A stretch of 64,000 nt of DNA from RPQJ01 sp963746325 (GTDB lineage Bacteria; Pseudomonadota; Gammaproteobacteria; Steroidobacterales; Steroidobacteraceae). Made by a program: the position numbers and the translations under genes. Under the pieces are notes generated by a model. That model saw only the letters and a list, made by a program, of their open reading frames with translations, ran no database searches and was not told the DNA's origin. The DNA is taken from contig CAVVBC010000036.1 of assembly GCA_963746325.1 (NCBI GenBank), positions 62,001 through 126,000 of the forward strand, in the 5' to 3' direction. Of the stretch, positions 62,496 to 64,000 are shown piece after piece (within the stretch, counting starts at the first letter, position 1; each line of letters starts with the position of its first letter).

Positions 62496-63509
62496 ATGAA
62501 TCCTGCGCCGTTGCTTTTCGCGCCGCTCGCGTCGCGCGAATTCGGCGAGCGCGTGGCCGCCGCGCTGGGCGCAGCCGCTCGCGCCGCTCGAAGAGCGCGA
62601 GTACGAAGGCGGTGAGCACAAGTCGCGGCCGCTGGTCAGCGTGCGCGGTCGCACCGTGTACGTCATCCAGTCGCTCAGTGGCGACGCCGCGGGCAGCGCG
62701 AACGATCGTCTCTGCCGCGTGCTGTTCCTCGTGGCCGCATTGCAAGGACGCCGGCGCCGCGCGCGTCACGGCCTGCCTGCCGTACATCGCATACTCGCGC
62801 AAGGACCGGCGCACCAAGGAGCGCGATCCGGTCAATTCACGCTACGTCGCGCAACTGCTCGAAGCCGTCGGCGTCGACCACGTGATGGTCATGGACGTGC
62901 ACAACGTCGCGGCGTTCGAGAACGCATTCCGCTGCCCGCGTCGACCTGCTCGAGGCGGCGCCGCTGCTGGCGGACCGCGTGGTCGGCCGCGACGGCCGGC
63001 AGGACGTCACCATCGTCTCGCCCGACATCGGCGGCGCCAAGCGCGCGCAGCGCGTGCAGGATCTCGTGGCCGACCGCGCCGGCGTCGAGCGTCGGGTTCG
63101 CCGTGTTCGAGAAGCGGCGCGAAGGCGGCGAAGTCAGCGGCGACCTGGTCATCGGCCCCGTCGCGGGCCGTCACGCGGTGATCGTCGACGACCTGATCAG
63201 CGCCGGCACGACGGTGCTGCGGGCCGTGCAGGCCTGCCGCGCGGCGGGCGCGCTCTCGGTGTCGGCCTTCGCCACCCACGGCGTCTGCGCGCCCGGAGCC
63301 GAGCGCCTGCTGGGGCCCGACGGTCCCGATCGCCTCTATCTCACCGACACGCTGCTGCCCACGCGGCTTGCGGCAGCCGGGGCGGCCAGCAGGGCAGGCT
63401 GGTCGTGCTGCCGGCGTCCGCACTGTTTGCGGAGGCGATCCGTCGCATCGGCGCAGGCGAGTCGGTGGTCGCGCTGCGGGAAATGGAGCGCAAGCCGCGC
63501 AAGCGTTGA
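62496..63509 (+). CDS. second ribose-phosphate pyrophosphokinase-like protein (frameshifts)
   Basis: A PRPP synthetase paralogue, distinct from the prs at 50364. Pieces in order: MNPAPLLFAPLASREFGERV; HKSRPLVSVRGRTVYVIQSL; VTACLPYIAYSRKDRRTKER; VDHVMVMDVHNVAAFENAF; DVTIVSPDIGGAKRAQRVQ; GDLVIGPVAGRHAVIVDDL with the PRPP loop DDLISAGTTV; and the C-terminus VVALREMERKPRKR. At least five shifts are needed. The ATG at 62496 is in the same frame as the HPF-like gene before it. The RKDRR ATP loop and PRPP loop are intact, so it may be active. Confidence 0.85.
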
Positions 63510-63529
63510 AGCACTACGGAGCGAGTCGC

Positions 63530-63912
63530 ATGACTGCAATCCCAGGCCCTGGCGTCGTCTCGATCGATGGCCGCGACCGGCACCGAAGAGCAGCTCGAAC
63601 TCGATCCAGCGCGGCTGGCCGCCGGCAGCTCCGATGCCGGAGCAGTTCGTCCGCAACGCATTTACGGACGGCAGCGGCCGCTTCTTCGCCGGCACCTGGC
63701 GCAGCAGCGTCGGCGCCTGGCGGGTTACCTACAGCGAGAACGAGCTCTGCGTGCTGACCGCCGGCCGCATCCGCGTCAGCGACGACCATGGCCGGCAATG
63801 GACCTTCGGTCCCGGGGACAGCTTCGTCATGCCGTCCGGGTTCGCGGGACTGTGGGAGGTGCTCGAGCCGGCCCAGAAGTTCTACGCGATCTACGAGCCC
63901 CCCAGCGCCTGA
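63530..63912 (+). CDS. small cupin-domain protein (DUF861-like, frameshifts)
   Basis: A single-domain cupin of about 125 residues, starting at ATG 63530 with MTAIPGPGVVSIDG. After two shifts it reads EEQLELDPARLAAGS and then MPEQFVRNAFTDGSGRFFAG, WRVTYSENELCVLTAGRIRV, and TFGPGDSFVMPSGFAGLWEV. This is the pattern of the Cupin_3 family related to ureidoglycolate and EutQ proteins, many of unknown role. The usual metal histidines are largely replaced, with Glu and Ser in the first motif. It follows the second PRPP synthetase gene by 20 nt. Confidence 0.75.
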
Positions 63913-64000
63913 ACCAACGTTTGTGCGGCAGTCGTCGCGGCAGGCGCGCTTCGGCGGTGCGATGCCGACCGGACACCATCGCGCCGTGCCTGGGTTTTGC

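Overview
The window is a continuous stretch of a high-G+C gammaproteobacterial chromosome. It contains no phage, no plasmid genes and no transposase. Several gene orders are classic for this class: lptD-surA-pdxA-rsmA-apaG-apaH, the pair amgK-murU divergent from lptD, mreBCD, hemA-prfA-prmC divergent from lolB-ispE-tRNA-prs-rplY-pth-ychF, and gatCAB. The bacterial kynurenine-to-quinolinate genes and the amgK/murU recycling pair suggest the Xanthomonadales/Nevskiales/Steroidobacter side of the class. That placement is inferred from gene content; no alignment was run.

Layout. Positions 1-2251 (+): end of lgt, thyA, a SET-domain methyltransferase and folA. 2413-4431 (+): a hybrid histidine kinase. 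4428-8458 (-): haaO, a formamidase-like gene, kynU and kmo, an operon turning N-formylkynurenine into the quinolinate precursor. 8521-9153 (+): a secreted protein of unknown role. 9470-16720 (-): the lptD to apaH operon, with an extra uspA. 16798-20917 (+): amgK-murU, a repeat field, and lipA-lipB. 20872-30078 (-): one cell-shape and wall operon running mreB-mreC-mreD-mrdA-rodA-mltB-dacA-dat-ybeD. 30216-37246 (+): gatC-gatA-gatB, fumarase, hslO, metF. 37302-43520: a D-aminoacylase-like lipoprotein (+), then M28 peptidase, flavin monooxygenase, mtgA and ppiB (-). 43591-46908 (-): hemA-prfA-prmC. 46998-54131 (+): TPR lipoprotein, lolB, ispE, tRNA-Gln, prs, rplY, pth, ychF. 54239-63912: a mixed set of accessory genes, tRNA-Met, a DAACS transporter, an HPF-like protein, a second PRPP synthetase and a cupin.

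Three kinds of non-coding structure stand out. (1) A dispersed hairpin family has an almost invariant loop (core CTTGGAAAGGCAGACACG), while the long stem arms differ between copies and stay complementary within each copy. Four complete copies lie at 9173, 9270, 18672 and 18839, a tandem 57-bp array of half copies sits in front of lipA, and a decayed copy lies at 54186. (2) Heptamer arrays (CTAACCC type or TATTCAC type), mostly as inverted pairs, fill the spacers upstream of gatB, fumarase, rplY, prmC and ychF, and at three of these they run up to the start codon. (3) -10 elements sit 6-9 nt before the start codon of haaO, lptD, lipA and the TPR lipoprotein, which suggests leaderless messages.

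Data quality matters here. Many real genes are broken by single-base shifts with no other decay: the kinase, kmo, kynU, the formamidase, lipB, rplY, ychF and nearly everything after 53 kb. The genes between about 8.4 and 51.5 kb are intact except lipB. This looks like uncorrected indel errors in the sequence rather than pseudogenes, so coordinates of those genes are given as whole footprints.
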